A stretch of DNA of 64,000 nucleotides from Chryseobacterium angstadtii (lineage in GTDB: Bacteria; Bacteroidota; Bacteroidia; Flavobacteriales; Weeksellaceae): assembly GCF_001045465.1 (NCBI RefSeq), contig NZ_LFND01000009.1:1-64000 (forward strand), written 5' to 3'. Below the pieces are notes generated by a model, which did not search any database, was not told the origin of the DNA, and saw only the letters and a list, made by a program, of their open reading frames with translations. Positions within the stretch are counted from its first letter, which is position 1. Each line of letters opens with the position of its first letter. This document shows positions 43,849 through 52,410 of this stretch, piece after piece. A program made the translations under genes and the position numbers.

Positions 43849-45879
43849 ATGAAAAAGCAATTAACATATATAGCTGCAGCGTTTTTTTTCGCAGGAACGA
43901 TTTCAGCACAAAAAATAGATCTTAACGCAATGCCAAAGCCGGGACCAACTCCTGCGATCAACATTGCAAAACCTAAAACTTTCCAACTGAGCAACGGTCT
44001 TACGGTAATGGTTGTGGAAAACAATAAATTACCAAGAGTAAATACCACTCTATCTATGGACAGACCTCCATTTAACGAAGGAGGAGTAACCGGAGTAAGC
44101 TCTGTCATGGCAGAACAGTTCGAAAACGGAACAACTAATTTAAGCAAGGATGATTTCAACAAAAAAGTAGATTATCTGGGTGCTAATCTGAGTTTTTCTT
44201 CAAACGGTGCTTTTGCTAATTCTCTTTCCAAATATTTCCCTGAAGTATTGGGTTTAATGGCAGACGCTATCATTAATCCTAAATTCTCTGCGGAAGAAAT
44301 TCAAAATTCAAAAGAAAGAGCTTTAGAAGGATTAAAATCCGGAGAGAAAAATGCTTCCGCTATTGCTTCAAAAGTTTCTAATGCCTTAATGTACGGTAAA
44401 AATACAGCAAGAGGTGAATTTGAAACTGAGGAATCTATCAACAAAATCCAATTAGCCGACGTACAGAATATTTATAAAAAGTATTACGCTCCGGACAATG
44501 CTTATCTGGTTATTGTAGGAGATGTAAAATTTGATCAGATAAAACCATTGGTTGAAAAAGCTTTCAGCGGATGGAAAAAAGCCAATACCCCTGCAACAGC
44601 TCTGGAGCCGGCTTCCAATGTAGCCAAAACAGAGATTAATGTAGTGGATGTTCCTTCAGCTGTACAGTCTGTGGTTTCAGTAAGCAACCTGAACAATCTT
44701 AAAATGAAGGATCCTAATTATTTTGCAGCTACTATGGCCAACTACATTTTAGGTGGTGGCGGTGAAGCAAGACTTTTCATGAATCTTCGTGAGAAAAACG
44801 GATTCACGTATGGAGCTTATTCCAGCATGAGTGCCGATAAGTATTCTTCAGAATTCTCAGCTGATGCCAGTGTAAGAAATGAGGTTACCGATAAGGCTGT
44901 TAAGGAATTCATGAATGAGCTTAATGCTATTTCTTCTGTAAAGCCTGAAGAGCTGGAAAATGCCAAGGCCAAGCTGAAAGGTTCTTTCATTATGTCTTTG
45001 GAAAAACCGGAAACGATTGCAAAATTCGCTCTGAATCAAAAAGTTCAGGATCTTCCTTCTGATTTTTATACCAATTACTTAAAATCAATTGATAAAGTAA
45101 CTGCCGCTGATATTTCCAATGCAGTGAAAGCTACTATTCTTCCTAACCAAAGCAGAATTTTCATTGCCGGTAAAGCTTCCGATATTTCTGAAGGTTTGGA
45201 AAAACTGGGATATCCTGTAAAATATTTCGATAAAGAAGCCAATCCTGTTGTTAAAGCAGCCGCACAAAAAGTAGATGCAGCCGTAACTACCGCTTCTGTT
45301 GCGGACAAATATATCAATGCCATCGGAGGTCTGGCAGCCGTTCAGAAAGTAACTTCTGTGAGCATGGATGCTACAACCAAAGTTCAGGGAATGGAAATGA
45401 ACATGAAACTGGTTCAGGCTAAGGGCGGAAAAATGCTGATGGATATGAAAATGATGGGTAATACTTTACAGAAAATTGTTTTCGATGGTAAAGACGGGCG
45501 CGTAGAAGCACAAGGTCAGAAAATTCCTTTAACTGACAAGCAGAAAGCCGATATGGTGAACCCTGAAATCTTCCCGGAACTTACTTTTGCAAAATCTACA
45601 GAGTACAAAGTAACCGGAATTGAAAAGTACAACAACGAAGATTCTTATGTGGTAAAAGGGCCTAAAGAAACTTATTATTACAGTGTAAAAACAGGGCTTA
45701 AAACAGGTGAAACGAAATCTGGCGAAGGAGGCTCAATCCCTACAAGCTTTGCAGATTACAAAGACGTTTCAGGGGTAAAACTTCCATTTACCATTATCCA
45801 GAATATGGGTGGAATGGATATTAACCTGACTGTACAGTCTTATCAGCTGAACCAGGCTAAAGATTCTGATTTTAAATAA
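43849..45879 (+). CDS. M16 peptidase-like partner subunit with extra C-terminal domain
   Basis: A 676-residue M16 homologue from ATG 43849 with signal peptide. At the position of HxxEH it has AEQFEN, so zinc catalysis is lost, but it keeps the substrate-binding R/Y segment GGGGEARLFMNLREKNGFTY. After about residue 480 an extra domain of roughly 190 residues follows (INAIGGLAAVQKVTSVSMDA), resembling outer-membrane lipoprotein-sorting folds. The gene starts 54 bp after the catalytic subunit and they likely form one complex. Confidence 0.9.
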   Translation: MKKQLTYIAAAFFFAGTISAQKIDLNAMPKPGPTPAINIAKPKTFQLSNGLTVMVVENNKLPRVNTTLSMDRPPFNEGGVTGVSSVMAEQFENGTTNLSKDDFNKKVDYLGANLSFSSNGAFANSLSKYFPEVLGLMADAIINPKFSAEEIQNSKERALEGLKSGEKNASAIASKVSNALMYGKNTARGEFETEESINKIQLADVQNIYKKYYAPDNAYLVIVGDVKFDQIKPLVEKAFSGWKKANTPATALEPASNVAKTEINVVDVPSAVQSVVSVSNLNNLKMKDPNYFAATMANYILGGGGEARLFMNLREKNGFTYGAYSSMSADKYSSEFSADASVRNEVTDKAVKEFMNELNAISSVKPEELENAKAKLKGSFIMSLEKPETIAKFALNQKVQDLPSDFYTNYLKSIDKVTAADISNAVKATILPNQSRIFIAGKASDISEGLEKLGYPVKYFDKEANPVVKAAAQKVDAAVTTASVADKYINAIGGLAAVQKVTSVSMDATTKVQGMEMNMKLVQAKGGKMLMDMKMMGNTLQKIVFDGKDGRVEAQGQKIPLTDKQKADMVNPEIFPELTFAKSTEYKVTGIEKYNNEDSYVVKGPKETYYYSVKTGLKTGETKSGEGGSIPTSFADYKDVSGVKLPFTIIQNMGGMDINLTVQSYQLNQAKDSDFK

Positions 45880-45900
45880 GAGAAGAGTCTTTTATTATAG

Positions 45901-45935
45901 AAAAAACGGCAGCAGACGCTGTCGTTTTTATTTTT
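45901..45935 (+). terminator. Terminator after the M16 pair
   Basis: AAAAACG/CGTTTTT with an inner CAGC/GCTG stem, followed by TATTTTT. Confidence 0.75.
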
Positions 45936-45957
45936 AATAACATTTACCACGATCTTC

Positions 45958-45988
45958 TTTGCCATTCGGTAAAAAAAGATTAAATTTG
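45958..45988 (+). promoter_or_regulatory. secG promoter
   Basis: TTTG (45958-45961), 19-bp spacer and TAAATTTG (45981-45988), 25 bp before the ATG. Confidence 0.8.
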
Positions 45989-46013
45989 CCCATTCAAAAA
46001 GATATCAAAATTA

Positions 46014-46367
46014 ATGGATACTATATTTATACTATTGATGGTTCTTATTATGATCGCCAGCATCTTACTGGTAATCATTGTTATGGCTCAAAATCCAAAA
46101 GGAGGAGGCCTTTCCAGTACTTTCGGGGGTGCATCATCTGCACAGTTCGGAGTACAGAGAACCAATGACTTCATGGAAAAAGCAACATGGACTCTTGGAG
46201 CAGTAATCATCGTTCTTATCCTTATAAGCGTTGTGATCACTGGTAAACCTACAGTAGCAGCTCCGACGCAGCAGCCTGTAAAGAAAGAAGCTCCGGCTAA
46301 ACAATCTACTCCGGCAGCTACTACAACGACTCCGGCTCAGACAACTCCGGCAGCTCCGGCTAAATAA
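46014..46367 (+). CDS. secG: Preprotein translocase subunit SecG
   Basis: A 117-residue SecG with two membrane helices (residues 3-26 and 58-78) flanking the conserved VMAQNPKGGGLSSTFGGASS loop. The last 35 residues are an Ala/Pro/Thr-rich tail typical of Bacteroidota SecG. It supports SecYE in protein export. It has its own consensus promoter and is followed by a strong terminator. Confidence 0.93.
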   Translation: MDTIFILLMVLIMIASILLVIIVMAQNPKGGGLSSTFGGASSAQFGVQRTNDFMEKATWTLGAVIIVLILISVVITGKPTVAAPTQQPVKKEAPAKQSTPAATTTTPAQTTPAAPAK

Positions 46368-46391
46368 TAATAGACCTATCTTATATAAGAC

Positions 46392-46420
46392 AAAAGCAGT
46401 TCAAATTGAACTGCTTTTTT
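46392..46420. terminator. Bidirectional terminator between secG and the glycosyltransferase
   Basis: AAAAGCAGTTCAA and TTGAACTGCTTTT form a 13-bp near-palindromic stem with a T-run. Confidence 0.85.
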
Positions 46421-47252
46421 ATTTTAATTTGATCTTCTCAATCTTATGGCGAAGCTTTAATCCTGTTTTTAAAAAGGAATACTGCACCGGCTTGGATTCT
46501 TTGTAATATTTGTCAATAAAGATCTGCATGGCCCCATAAAAACGGTCAAGATACACTTCATCTTTAATGGTACTCTCCCCTTTATGATGCAGAAGAGAAG
46601 CCTTCCCGTAATAATAGTTCTTGTAACCGTTTCTCAATAATGTATAACAAAGGTCGATATCTTCACCGTACATAAAATACGTTTCATCGAGACCTCCTAT
46701 TTTTTCGTAAACATCTTTTTTAACTAACAGAAATGCTCCTGTAACCACTTCTACCTCAGCAACAGCATCTTCAGCAATATCACTTCTGTAGTAAGATTTT
46801 GAAGTATTTCGTTTAAAAGTCGTAAATAATTTTTCAAAAGAATTGAACATATCCGGAACAGATCTTTTACTCTCGGGAAGAAAAACACCTTTTGCATCGT
46901 GCATTCTTACCCCCAAGCCGCCAAAGTTCGGCTGTGAATCCGCAAAATCCAGAATTTCCTTCATATAATATCCTTCCAGTTCCGTATCCGGATTCAAAAG
47001 GAGAACATATTCTCCGGTTGCAGCTTTTATGGCTTTATTATTGGCAATGGCAAAGCCGTCATTATGTTGAGAAGCTATAAAATGTACTTCCGGGAATTCC
47101 GGAATAAGATCTCCCCAGGAGGCATCTGTAGATGCATTGTCTATCACGATGACTTCATGCTGTGTTTCGCCTGCATATTTCCGGATAGACAGAAGACAGT
47201 CTCTTAACAACTGGGCTACATTATAATTAACAATAATTATGGACAGCTTCAT
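46419..47252 (-). CDS. Family 2 glycosyltransferase
   Basis: A 277-residue inverting GT-A glycosyltransferase. N-terminal nucleotide-binding IIVNYNVAQLLRDCLLSI, then VIDNASTDAS, the DxD-like LLNPDTELEG and acceptor-side GYFMYGEDIDLCYTLLRNGY-like segment (YFMYGEDIDLCY). It resembles rhamnosyl/galactofuranosyl-type transferases used in surface polysaccharide assembly. The gene starts 2 bp after the recR stop, so the two are co-transcribed. Donor and acceptor unknown. Confidence 0.9.
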   Translation of the reverse strand: MKLSIIIVNYNVAQLLRDCLLSIRKYAGETQHEVIVIDNASTDASWGDLIPEFPEVHFIASQHNDGFAIANNKAIKAATGEYVLLLNPDTELEGYYMKEILDFADSQPNFGGLGVRMHDAKGVFLPESKRSVPDMFNSFEKLFTTFKRNTSKSYYRSDIAEDAVAEVEVVTGAFLLVKKDVYEKIGGLDETYFMYGEDIDLCYTLLRNGYKNYYYGKASLLHHKGESTIKDEVYLDRFYGAMQIFIDKYYKESKPVQYSFLKTGLKLRHKIEKIKLK

Positions 47253-47254
47253 AT

Positions 47255-47866
47255 TTAATCTTTTTCGTTGTAGGGTAACCTGTTGATAATAGATCGTCCC
47301 AAAGATACTTCGTCTGCATATTCCAGCTCATCTCCTACTGAAATTCCTCTCGCAATACTTGAAAAATTAACATTGAAGTTTTTAAATTTCTTGTAAATGT
47401 AATAAGCAGTTGTATCGCCCTCCATAGTAGCACTCAATGCAAAAATAAATTCCTTGACCCCTCCTTCATTTACTTTTCTTTCAATACTTGGAATATTAAG
47501 CTGATTGGGGCCAACGCCTTCCATAGGTGATATTTTTCCTCCTAAAATCAGATACTTGCCTGTAAATTTCCCTGTATTTTCGATAGCAATTACATCACGT
47601 ACATCTTCTACAATACAGATCAGTTCACTGCTCCTTTTTTCGTTGCTGCAGATCTCACAGATATCGAAATCTGAAAAGTTGTGACATTCTTTGCAGTATT
47701 TTATTTCATTAACAAGATTGATGAGTGAGTTTCCAAGACTTACCGCTCTGGAACTAGGCTGTTTCAGTAAATGCAATGCTAATCTCAAAGCTGTTTTTCT
47801 GCCAATCCCGGGCAGCCCGGAAATTTCGTCTACGGCTTTTGCCAAAACTTTGCTAGGGTAATCCAT
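47255..47866 (-). CDS. recR: Recombination mediator RecR
   Basis: A 203-residue RecR, from ATG 47866 (MDYPSKVLAKAVDEISGLPG). An HhH motif (GLPGIGRKTALRLALHLL), a four-cysteine zinc finger (Cys58, Cys61, Cys70, Cys73) and a Toprim domain (LICIVEDVRDVIAIENTGKF, GGKISPMEGVGP) are in order. Longer in-frame starts fall in the repeat upstream and are rejected. It loads RecA with RecFO on gapped DNA. Its upstream region carries the paired hairpin element. Confidence 0.95.
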   Translation of the reverse strand: MDYPSKVLAKAVDEISGLPGIGRKTALRLALHLLKQPSSRAVSLGNSLINLVNEIKYCKECHNFSDFDICEICSNEKRSSELICIVEDVRDVIAIENTGKFTGKYLILGGKISPMEGVGPNQLNIPSIERKVNEGGVKEFIFALSATMEGDTTAYYIYKKFKNFNVNFSSIARGISVGDELEYADEVSLGRSIINRLPYNEKD

Positions 47867-47904
47867 AGGTACAAAAATAGGGAATATTGTTGAGAATTGG
47901 TGTG

Positions 47905-48127
47905 TGTTTCGAGGTGCGAGATTCGGGGTTTGAGGGTTTGAGAGTCGGAGTGTTTGAGATGCGTGTTTCGGGATTCGGGATTGTGAATACGGAAATATTG
48001 AATGAAGGACTAATATACGATGACTACTATCTGGTGGCTGAGGCACTCGAAGCCACCAGTACAATTTCCGGAAACATTAAATGAAATACAGATCTCCTCC
48101 GGTGGCTTCGAGTGCCTCAGCCACCGG
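47905..48127 (+). repeat. Paired composite hairpin element (BIME-like)
   Basis: Order: GTTTCGGGATTCGGGATTG (around 47965), GGAAATATTGAATGAA (47992-48007), hairpin B CTGGTGGCT-GAG-GCA-CTC-GA-AGCCACCAG (48031-48059), spacer with GGAAACATTAAATGAAATAC (48070-48089), then inverted hairpin C (48099-48127). B and the reverse complement of C agree at 27 of 29 bases, so the pair can form one long hairpin. It lies upstream of recR, with no gene in 47867-48240. Confidence 0.85.
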
Positions 48128-48205
48128 ATGCTATATCCCACATCTGACATCTGATGTCTCATATCTTCGATCTCACATCTTCCCTCTCGATTCTAAAAAA
48201 ACCTT

Positions 48206-48240
48206 TATCTTTGAGGTTTAATATGAAAAAAATAAACTAA
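48206..48240 (+). promoter_or_regulatory. -7 element and five-codon upstream frame before the LURP-one-like gene
   Basis: TATCTTTG (48206-48213) fits the -7 consensus but no -33 element is present. ATG at 48223 opens a five-codon frame (MKKIN) whose TAA at 48238-48240 abuts the ATG of the gene at 48241 in the same frame. Confidence 0.4.
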
Positions 48241-48846
48241 ATGGTCCTAAAAAATCTAAACTATCCTCTAGATTTTAAATTCAAAATCTCAACTTTATCG
48301 AGTGACTTCAATATTACAGACAGAAACGGAAACTATGTGGCCTATGTTCGTCAGAAAATGTTCAAACTGAAGGAAGATGTTATTGTTTTTAATGATGAGA
48401 GCAAATCTAAGGAGCTTTTCAGAATCAGAGCCAATCAATGGATTGATTTCAATGCTTCTTATTCCTTAAATGATCTTACTGACAACAAAAACTACGGAAG
48501 ACTGGCCAGAAAAGGGATGCGCTCACTTTGGAAATCCAGTTATGATATTCTGGATTCAAACGATCAAACCAAATTTACCGTAACAGAAGATAATGCATGG
48601 ACAAAATTCTTTGATGGAATGGTCAGTGAGATTCCACTTATTGGAATGTTTACAGGTTATTTCCTCAACCCCGCCTATACGGTAAAAGGTATGGATGGAA
48701 AGGAATATTTTAAACTAAAAAAAATGCCCTCATTCTTTGGAAGAAGATTCCAGCTTGACAGAGTAATTGATATAGATGACGAAGACGAAAGTTTAGTGAT
48801 CTTATCATTATTGATGATGGTTCTTCTGGAAAGAGCAAGAGGCTAA
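48241..48846 (+). CDS. LURP-one/scramblase-like protein
   Basis: A 201-residue soluble protein. Its layout (FKFKISTLSSDFNITDRNGN, YVRQKMFKLKEDVIVFNDES, a long strand-rich barrel and a hydrophobic VILSLLMMVLLERARG end) fits the LURP-one-related/phospholipid scramblase-like beta-barrel fold. Function in bacteria is not known. Followed 19 bp later by a small lipoprotein gene on the same strand. Family assignment is by pattern only. Confidence 0.72.
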   Translation: MVLKNLNYPLDFKFKISTLSSDFNITDRNGNYVAYVRQKMFKLKEDVIVFNDESKSKELFRIRANQWIDFNASYSLNDLTDNKNYGRLARKGMRSLWKSSYDILDSNDQTKFTVTEDNAWTKFFDGMVSEIPLIGMFTGYFLNPAYTVKGMDGKEYFKLKKMPSFFGRRFQLDRVIDIDDEDESLVILSLLMMVLLERARG

Positions 48847-48865
48847 AAAATAAAAACCGCAGACA

Positions 48866-49357
48866 ATGAAATATTTAATAATTTTCTTTTCAGCGTTTCT
48901 CTTAACTGCTTGTAAAAAAGATAAGGAAACCGTTCAAAATTCAACTTCAGCAGATTCTTTAAATATCGTAAAAGATTCTGCAAAAACAGAAGCAGCATCA
49001 GGAAAAGTACAGGTGGACATTATCCCTTTCCCGAAAGAGATCAAAGAATGTTCATGCTATTTTGCCAGAAATAAGGCTGATTTTGAAGCAGAAAAATACA
49101 TTTATGCAGACGATGCCGGAAAAACAGCTTATATGAAACTGGACGGCAAAAGGCTAGCCATGAATCTGATCTCATCAAGTGATATGGAAGTGGATGAAGA
49201 GCTCACCAAAGAGATTGAAAGTGACAACTATAAGATCTCTGTAAAAGGCAAAAAAATAAAACATGAAGAGGCATTATTATTCGAAGGTACACTGACGATT
49301 GAAAAACCGGACGGCAGTGTAGAAACGATGCCTATTTATGGGGAATGTGGGTGCTAG
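48866..49357 (+). CDS. Hypothetical lipoprotein
   Basis: A 163-residue lipoprotein: lipobox LTAC with Cys16, followed by KKDKE and a Ser/Ala-rich linker. The mature domain contains Cys residues in KECSCYFARNK and a terminal GECGC, suggesting disulfides. No family recognised. Likely co-transcribed with the preceding gene (19-bp gap). Confidence 0.8.
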   Translation: MKYLIIFFSAFLLTACKKDKETVQNSTSADSLNIVKDSAKTEAASGKVQVDIIPFPKEIKECSCYFARNKADFEAEKYIYADDAGKTAYMKLDGKRLAMNLISSSDMEVDEELTKEIESDNYKISVKGKKIKHEEALLFEGTLTIEKPDGSVETMPIYGECGC

Positions 49358-49403
49358 AAAAACGAAAGGGCTAAAAAATAAGTTTTACCCCTGTACCCCT
49401 TAT

Positions 49404-49437
49404 AAAAAATGCTTTCGGATTCACGGAAGCATTTTTT
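49404..49437 (+). terminator. Terminator after the lipoprotein gene
   Basis: AAAAAATGCTT and AAGCATTTTTT form an 11-bp stem. Confidence 0.82.
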
Positions 49438-49467
49438 ATTTCGTAATTTTGATAAAAATAAAAGTTC

Positions 49468-50910
49468 ATGGAATTATCTAATATAGAACCGCAGATTATC
49501 TGGAAAAACTTCTCCAAATTAAATGCTGTTCCGAGACCCTCTAAAAAAGAAGAAAGAGTGATAGCTTTCATCAAAGGATTTGGTGAAAACTTAGGGTTGG
49601 AAACTACTGTAGATGAAGTAGGAAATGTGATCATCAGAAAACCTGCTACTGCGGGTATGGAAAACCGTAAATCCATTGTGATTCAGTCACATCTGGATAT
49701 GGTATGCCAGAAGAACAGCGATACCAATTTTGATTTCGATACAGAAGGAATCAAAATGGAGGTTGACGGAGACTGGGTAAAAGCAAAAGGAACCACTTTA
49801 GGGGCTGATAACGGATTAGGAGTAGCAACCATTATGTCTATTCTTGAGAGTTCAGATATTCCGCATCCTGCTATGGAAGCTCTTTTCACCATTGATGAAG
49901 AGACAGGAATGACCGGTGCTTTAGGCTTAAAACCTGGACAGCTGACTGGAGAAATCCTGTTGAACCTTGACACAGAAGAAGACGATGAGATCGATATCGG
50001 TTGTGCAGGTGGTGTAGATGTAACCATTACTCAAAATTACGGTACAGAAGCAGCGAACGGACAGATTGTAAGAATTGAAGTGAAAGGCCTTCAGGGAGGA
50101 CATTCAGGAATGGATATCCACAAAGGTTTCGGAAACTCCAATATTATTTTAGGCAGACTTCTTTACAAAGGTCTTGAAAAACAAAATATCCAACTGATCT
50201 CTGTTGATGGAGGCGGATTGAGAAATGCTATTCCAAGAGAAGCTGCAGCATTGGTTTCTGTGAGAAATGCTCAGGAATTTATTGAAGCGGCTACGGTTCT
50301 TAAAAAAGAAATTTTAGAAGAATTCGCTACAGTAGAACCGGGTATCCACATCAATATTGAAAACTCTACAACTTCTGATAAAGCTATTTCCGAGCAGGAT
50401 TCAAAGAAGATCATTCTTACTTTAAAATCTCTTCACAATGGAGTTTACAGAATGAGTCCGGACGTGAAAGACCTTGTAGAAGCTTCCAACAATGTAGCCA
50501 GAGTGGAATTGAAAGGTGGAGAGCTTAAAATTTTAAACCTGACCAGATCATCTGTAGATTCATCTAAATATTCTGTAGCAGAACAGTTAAAATCTGTGGC
50601 AGAATTAGCAGGAATGAATGTAGAATTCAGTGGTTCTTATCCGGGATGGAAACCAAAACCGGGTTCTGAGATCGTACAGCTGATGGAAAAAATCTATACG
50701 GAAAAGTTTGGCGAAAAACCTCACGTAGTAGCGTGTCATGCAGGACTGGAATGTGGTATCATCGGAGCCAATTACCCTGAAATGGAAATGGTAAGCTTCG
50801 GACCAACGATCAGAGGAGCACACTCACCTGACGAGAAAGCGAATATCCCTTCTGCACAGAAATTCTGGAGTTTCACTAAAGATATTTTAGCGAATATTCC
50901 TTTAAAATAA
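49468..50910 (+). CDS. pepD: Aminoacyl-histidine dipeptidase (M20, PepD-like)
   Basis: A 480-residue M20C metallopeptidase hydrolysing Xaa-His and other dipeptides. Metal-ligand motifs: QSHLDMVCQK, GADNGLGVA, DEETGMTGALGL and LDTEEDDEI, then the dimerisation GLQGGHSGMDIHKG lid domain and GLECGIIGANYPEMEMVSFG near the C-terminus. Length matches E. coli PepD (485). Confidence 0.93.
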   Translation: MELSNIEPQIIWKNFSKLNAVPRPSKKEERVIAFIKGFGENLGLETTVDEVGNVIIRKPATAGMENRKSIVIQSHLDMVCQKNSDTNFDFDTEGIKMEVDGDWVKAKGTTLGADNGLGVATIMSILESSDIPHPAMEALFTIDEETGMTGALGLKPGQLTGEILLNLDTEEDDEIDIGCAGGVDVTITQNYGTEAANGQIVRIEVKGLQGGHSGMDIHKGFGNSNIILGRLLYKGLEKQNIQLISVDGGGLRNAIPREAAALVSVRNAQEFIEAATVLKKEILEEFATVEPGIHINIENSTTSDKAISEQDSKKIILTLKSLHNGVYRMSPDVKDLVEASNNVARVELKGGELKILNLTRSSVDSSKYSVAEQLKSVAELAGMNVEFSGSYPGWKPKPGSEIVQLMEKIYTEKFGEKPHVVACHAGLECGIIGANYPEMEMVSFGPTIRGAHSPDEKANIPSAQKFWSFTKDILANIPLK

Positions 50911-50931
50911 GAAGATAAAATTACTATATTG

Positions 50932-50965
50932 AATATCCAAAGTCGTATGATTTTGGATATTTTTA
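50932..50965 (+). terminator. Terminator after pepD
   Basis: AATATCCAAA and TTTGGATATT stem followed by TTTTAATTT. Confidence 0.75.
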
Positions 50966-50981
50966 ATTTGAACCGTTTTTA

Positions 50982-51096
50982 AACCATTAAGATTTTATTT
51001 AAGCTGTTAAGATAATTAAGAAAATACATGCTTCACCCTTAAAAATTTCTTCGATGTTGATCTTAGCTACTTATATCTTCATTCATCTTAATGGTT
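50982..51096. repeat. Intergenic element with 12-bp inverted ends
   Basis: AACCATTAAGAT (50982-50993) and ATCTTAATGGTT (51085-51096) are exact reverse complements. The inner sequence also has TTAAG-rich text. It fills the pepD to LOG-protein gap, with no ORF. Confidence 0.6.
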
Positions 51097-51124
51097 CAAA
51101 AATCATTTAAAAAGATTGATTATA

Positions 51125-51706
51125 ATGAAAAATATAACCGTATTCTGCGGCTCAAGTTTCGGCGCAGATGATATTTATAGGGAACAGGCTTTCCTGCTTG
51201 GCCAAACATTAGCTAAACAGCACATACAGTTGATTTACGGCGGCGCAGACACAGGTCTGATGGGAGCTGTTGCAGATGGAGCCTTACACGAAGGAGGAAA
51301 AGTTACGGGAGTTCTCCCCCACTTTCTGCAGTCTAAAGAAATTGCTCATAAAAACCTCACTGAGCTCATCCTCGTAGAAACCATGCACGAAAGAAAAACA
51401 AAAATGAATGATCTCTGTGAAGGCGTCATTGTTCTTCCCGGAGGCTTTGGAACGCTGGAAGAGTTTTTTGAAATGATCACCTGGGCACAGCTGGGACTAC
51501 ATAAAAAACCAATCGGAATTTTGAATATTGACGGGTTTTATGATGATTTAATAAAATTGGTTCAGACCATGGTTGATAAAGGATTTTTAAAGCAGGTGAA
51601 CCGGGATATGCTTTTGATCAGTAGAAGCATTGATGAGCTTTTAGAAAAAATGAGGAATTATGATGCGCCTACGGTGGGGAAATGGATTTCGAAGGATGAA
51701 ATATAG
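51125..51706 (+). CDS. LOG-family protein (TIGR00730, cytokinin riboside 5'-monophosphate phosphoribohydrolase-like)
   Basis: A 193-residue Rossmann protein from ATG 51125 (MKNITVFCGSSFGADDIY). The LOG signature is present: HERKTKM at 89-95 and LPGGFGTLEEFFE with the catalytic Glu. It hydrolyses nucleoside 5'-monophosphates. Length is typical. The stop TAG is followed four bases later by the next gene's apparent ATA start. Confidence 0.9.
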   Translation: MKNITVFCGSSFGADDIYREQAFLLGQTLAKQHIQLIYGGADTGLMGAVADGALHEGGKVTGVLPHFLQSKEIAHKNLTELILVETMHERKTKMNDLCEGVIVLPGGFGTLEEFFEMITWAQLGLHKKPIGILNIDGFYDDLIKLVQTMVDKGFLKQVNRDMLLISRSIDELLEKMRNYDAPTVGKWISKDEI

Positions 51707-51709
51707 ACT

Positions 51710-52255
51710 ATAAAAAAATTTCTTCTACTTTCAATACTGATATTTGGAGTTTCTAATTTGTATTCTCAGAATACAGATGAAGACTTCTGTCAATACTTCA
51801 TTAAAAATCTAAAAGAAAAGCCATTAAAATGTATCAATAGCTCAAAGCTTAAAAATGATGAAGTAATTTATCAATTTTTTAAATGGTCTGCATTTAAGGA
51901 AGATTATCTCATACGGATTGAAAAAAATCGGAATATAAAAACGATTGTAAAGAAAAAAATTTACAAAAGTGTATACAATCAGGAAACGGGAGAGTATCAG
52001 GAGTCTCGAAGTGAAGTTTTAAAAGAAAAGAAACTTACGGATAACCAATTTAACAGATTCTCATCATTAATAAGAAAATATAATTTTTGGCAAAAAGCTG
52101 ATTACAAAGTAGAACCACTATGCTCAGATGGAGGAATATTAGTATATGCCATACGCAAAGATCAATATTTAGAAATTGATAACGACAACTGCTCACCTAG
52201 TTCAGAATATTTAAATCAGCTATATCAGGAACTTGTTACCCTATTTAATTTCTAA
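51710..52255 (+). CDS. Exported hypothetical protein with apparent ATA start
   Basis: The frame from 51710 reads (I/M)KKFLLLSILIFGVSNLYSQ, a textbook signal peptide, but its first codon is ATA. The upstream codon is ACT and then the TAG of the LOG gene at 51704, so no ATG, GTG or TTG lies before the hydrophobic core. A TTG at 51758 would start after most of the signal. If ATA is used (or is a mutated ATG) the protein has 181 residues. Mature part charged, with two cysteines; no family recognised. Confidence 0.6.
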   Translation: MKKFLLLSILIFGVSNLYSQNTDEDFCQYFIKNLKEKPLKCINSSKLKNDEVIYQFFKWSAFKEDYLIRIEKNRNIKTIVKKKIYKSVYNQETGEYQESRSEVLKEKKLTDNQFNRFSSLIRKYNFWQKADYKVEPLCSDGGILVYAIRKDQYLEIDNDNCSPSSEYLNQLYQELVTLFNF

Positions 52256-52410
52256 TTCTTACTAGTAAAAAATATCTCAATATAAATCTTAACACTTAAA
52301 TTAAATTGAGAAAAGAAACTATTTTACAGGTATAAAAACTGATTTGCGCAATTTTGAGTATCTTTTTTTTCCTCTTAAAAAGATATTTTTGTAAAATAAT
52401 AATTATTTGT

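Noticed and set aside
47867..48064. 66-codon extension of RecR
   Set aside because: It runs through the paired hairpin repeat and precedes the normal RecR start MDYPSKVLAKAV.
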